Origin: an uncultured Clostridia bacterium
GTDB taxonomy: Bacteria; Bacillota; Clostridia; Oscillospirales; Ruminococcaceae
DNA length: 6,416 nt
Direction: 5' to 3'
Assembly (NCBI GenBank): GCA_946183095.1
Contig: CAMHBE010000122.1
Coordinates: 1 to 6,416 of the forward strand
Below the pieces are notes generated by a model that saw nothing but the letters and a program-made list of their open reading frames with translations, made no database searches and was not told the origin of the DNA. Of the stretch, positions 5,435-6,416 are shown piece after piece. The translations under genes and the position numbers were made by a program. Every line of letters begins with the position of its first letter. Positions within the stretch are counted from its first letter, which is position 1.

Positions 5435-5522
5435 ACAACTTAAGAAAAATATTGTTTATGTCTCCCCCCCGCCTCCGGCGGGGGAGACATAAACGTAAAC
5501 TTTTCTTTTTTGCTTAAGTTGT
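5435..5522 (+). terminator. Large nested palindrome, probable intrinsic terminator after aroE
   Basis: The outer arms ACAACTTAAG (5435-5444) and CTTAAGTTGT (5513-5522) are perfect complements, followed inward by A5 against a T-tract (5501-5511, one C). The inner stem pairs GTTTATGTCTC (5454-5464) with GAGACATAAAC (5484-5494), and then CCCCCGCC (5466-5473) with GGCGGGGG (5477-5484) around a TCC loop; one G and two extra Cs are shared or bulged where the two stems meet. GC-rich stem plus T-tract fits a terminator, and the A/T symmetry would let it work in both directions. The nearly full palindromy would also fit a small miniature inverted-repeat element. Confidence 0.75.
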
Positions 5523-5569
5523 GAACAGTGGATGATATAAGGCTCCTCTAAAAAATATATGATAAACTC

Positions 5570-5598
5570 TTGACAAATCGCCGCGAATGGTGTATAAT
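5570..5598 (+). promoter_or_regulatory. Consensus sigma-A promoter for rimP-nusA
   Basis: TTGACA (5570-5575) and TATAAT (5593-5598) are both perfect and 17 bp apart. Transcription should start near 5605, giving a leader of about 50 nt before rimP. Two further TTGACA hexamers follow at 5601-5606 and 5620-5625, but neither has a good -10 at proper spacing. The position just after the aroE terminator supports an independent rimP-nusA unit. Confidence 0.9.
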
Positions 5599-5609
5599 AG
5601 TTGACAGAG

Positions 5610-5637
5610 TGTGACCGGATTGACATATCCGGTCATA
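5610..5637 (+). promoter_or_regulatory. 5' leader hairpin of rimP-nusA mRNA
   Basis: TGACCGGAT (5612-5620) and ATCCGGTCA (5627-5635) form a perfect 9-bp stem with a 6-nt loop. One G-U and one T-A pair (5610-5611 with 5636-5637) extend it to 11 bp. It begins about 5 nt after the predicted transcript start and ends about 10 nt before the ribosome site. It could stabilise the 5' end, bind a regulator, or as DNA be an operator overlapping the transcribed start. Confidence 0.55.
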
Positions 5638-5654
5638 ATTATTTGTGAGGGGAG

Positions 5655-6134
5655 TTGGCAGATACGGCGGATAAAGGTTCTAAAACGGAAGAACTCGCGC
5701 GCGCGGCGGTCATGCCGATAATCGGGCAGTACGGACTGAAACTCTGGGACGTGTGCTTTGAAAAGGAAGGCGCGATGTGGTATCTGCGGATACTCGTGGA
5801 TAAAGACGGCGGCATTGACAGCGACGAGTGCGAGGAGATCTCCGCTCCGATTAACGCTGCAATGGACAAACAGGACTTCATAAAAAATGTGGATATACTG
5901 GAAGTCGGCTCGCCGGGACTTACAAAAAAACTGCGGCTGCCCGAACACTTCCGAGCCTGCATGGGCGAAAGAGTGCGCGTCACAAAACGTGACAAAAAGG
6001 GCAAGGAGTTCAGCATATACGGCACTCTCGCGGCATACAGCGAAGAACAGGGAACAATAACGCTCACAGACGAGAACGGACAGACAGAACTCTCGCTATC
6101 GGAATGCGTTAAGGTGAACTCGGATCTATTTTGA
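5655..6134 (+). CDS. rimP: Ribosome maturation factor RimP
   Basis: RimP is a cytoplasmic assembly factor for the 30S ribosomal subunit. The 159-residue protein has the family layout. An N-terminal alpha/beta domain runs from an opening helix through WDVCFEKEGAMWYLRILVDK (residues 31-50), the DGGIDSDECEEIS segment, and LEVGSPGL (82-89), where most relatives have LEVSSPGL. A C-terminal SH3-like beta domain covers about 95-159. The likely start is TTG at 5655: an in-frame TGA lies immediately upstream (5646-5648), and the next in-frame ATG at 5712 would cut off the first helix. The GAGGGG ribosome site (5647-5652) is only 2 nt from the TTG, an unusually tight and probably weak arrangement. It has its own strong promoter and is followed 18 nt later by nusA, the widely conserved order. 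Confidence 0.92.
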   Translation: MADTADKGSKTEELARAAVMPIIGQYGLKLWDVCFEKEGAMWYLRILVDKDGGIDSDECEEISAPINAAMDKQDFIKNVDILEVGSPGLTKKLRLPEHFRACMGERVRVTKRDKKGKEFSIYGTLAAYSEEQGTITLTDENGQTELSLSECVKVNSDLF

Positions 6135-6152
6135 CAGGAGGAACAACGGAAA

Positions 6153-6416
6153 ATGGCTAAAAATTCAGCGGAGCTTATGGAAGCTCTTTCCCTGCTCGCA
6201 AAAGAAAAGGGCATGAGTGAGGATACACTTATCGAGAAAATACAGGCAGCTCTCGTGATAGCGATCAAGAAAGACTATCCGAAAAGCGAGAATATAAAGT
6301 TTGATATGGATGTTGCAAAAGGCAAGTTCGATGTCGCGATACTCAAAAACGTGGTGGAGGATGTCGAAGATCCCGCAAACGAGATATCCCTTGAAGAAGC
6401 CCAGACGATCAGCAAG
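6153..6416 (+). CDS. nusA: Transcription termination/antitermination protein NusA (N-terminal part)
   Basis: NusA binds RNA polymerase and nascent RNA to modulate pausing, termination and antitermination. Only the first 88 codons are in the window, and the frame is open to the edge. The visible part starts MAKNSAELMEALSLLAKEKGMSE and continues into ALVIAIKKDYP, the helical opening of the NusA N-terminal polymerase-binding domain, then begins the beta portion (ENIKFDMDVAKGKFDVAILKNVVEDVED). The S1 and KH domains would lie beyond the window. The ATG follows a perfect AGGAGG (6136-6141) by 11 nt. It begins 18 nt after the rimP stop, so the two are almost certainly co-transcribed. Confidence 0.93.
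   Translation, partial: MAKNSAELMEALSLLAKEKGMSEDTLIEKIQAALVIAIKKDYPKSENIKFDMDVAKGKFDVAILKNVVEDVEDPANEISLEEAQTISK

Noticed and set aside
5601..5625. Extra promoters from the TTGACA hexamers at 5601 and 5620
   Set aside because: No acceptable -10 hexamer lies 16-18 bp downstream of either.

Overview
The window looks like a stretch of chromosome from a low-to-moderate-GC Gram-positive bacterium, most likely a Clostridia member of the Oscillospiraceae/Ruminococcaceae type. This rests on the use of FabK (the flavin enoyl-ACP reductase of Firmicutes) as the enoyl reductase, frequent ATA isoleucine codons, AAAGGA/AGGAGG ribosome binding sites and textbook sigma-A promoters. No sequence search was possible, so the assignment is an inference.

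Layout. On the minus strand, reading right to left, are fabH (3159-2161), fabK (1868-945) and fabG (867-127): initiation of type II fatty acid synthesis, enoyl reduction and beta-keto reduction. fabD (3326-4225, plus strand) diverges from fabH across a 166-bp AT-rich control region. That region holds a perfect-consensus promoter for fabH, a weaker facing promoter for fabD and TTTGT/ACAAA dyads that could be an operator. fabD is followed by a 45-bp tandem repeat array and a GC-rich hairpin region, then aroE (4575-5426, shikimate pathway). A large nested palindrome ends that unit. A second perfect-consensus promoter then drives rimP (ribosome maturation) and nusA (transcription elongation; cut by the window edge), a widely conserved pair.

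How the genes fit together. FabD charges ACP with malonate, FabH condenses malonyl-ACP with an acyl-CoA primer, FabG reduces the keto group and FabK the enoyl group. No acpP, fabF, fabZ or acc genes are visible. The fab genes carry all the catalytic residues I checked and appear intact.

All protein-coding genes are ordinary housekeeping genes, and I see no evidence of a new defence, mobile or biosynthetic system. The unusual material is non-coding. A 15-nt core is shared at nearly the same distance (12-13 nt) after the stop codons of fabH and fabD, so it lies in inverted orientation flanking the divergent pair. Downstream of fabD it is amplified into a 45-bp tandem array. Hairpin-rich, repeat-like spacers lie between fabH and fabK, after fabG and before aroE, and a near-perfect ~88-bp palindrome follows aroE.
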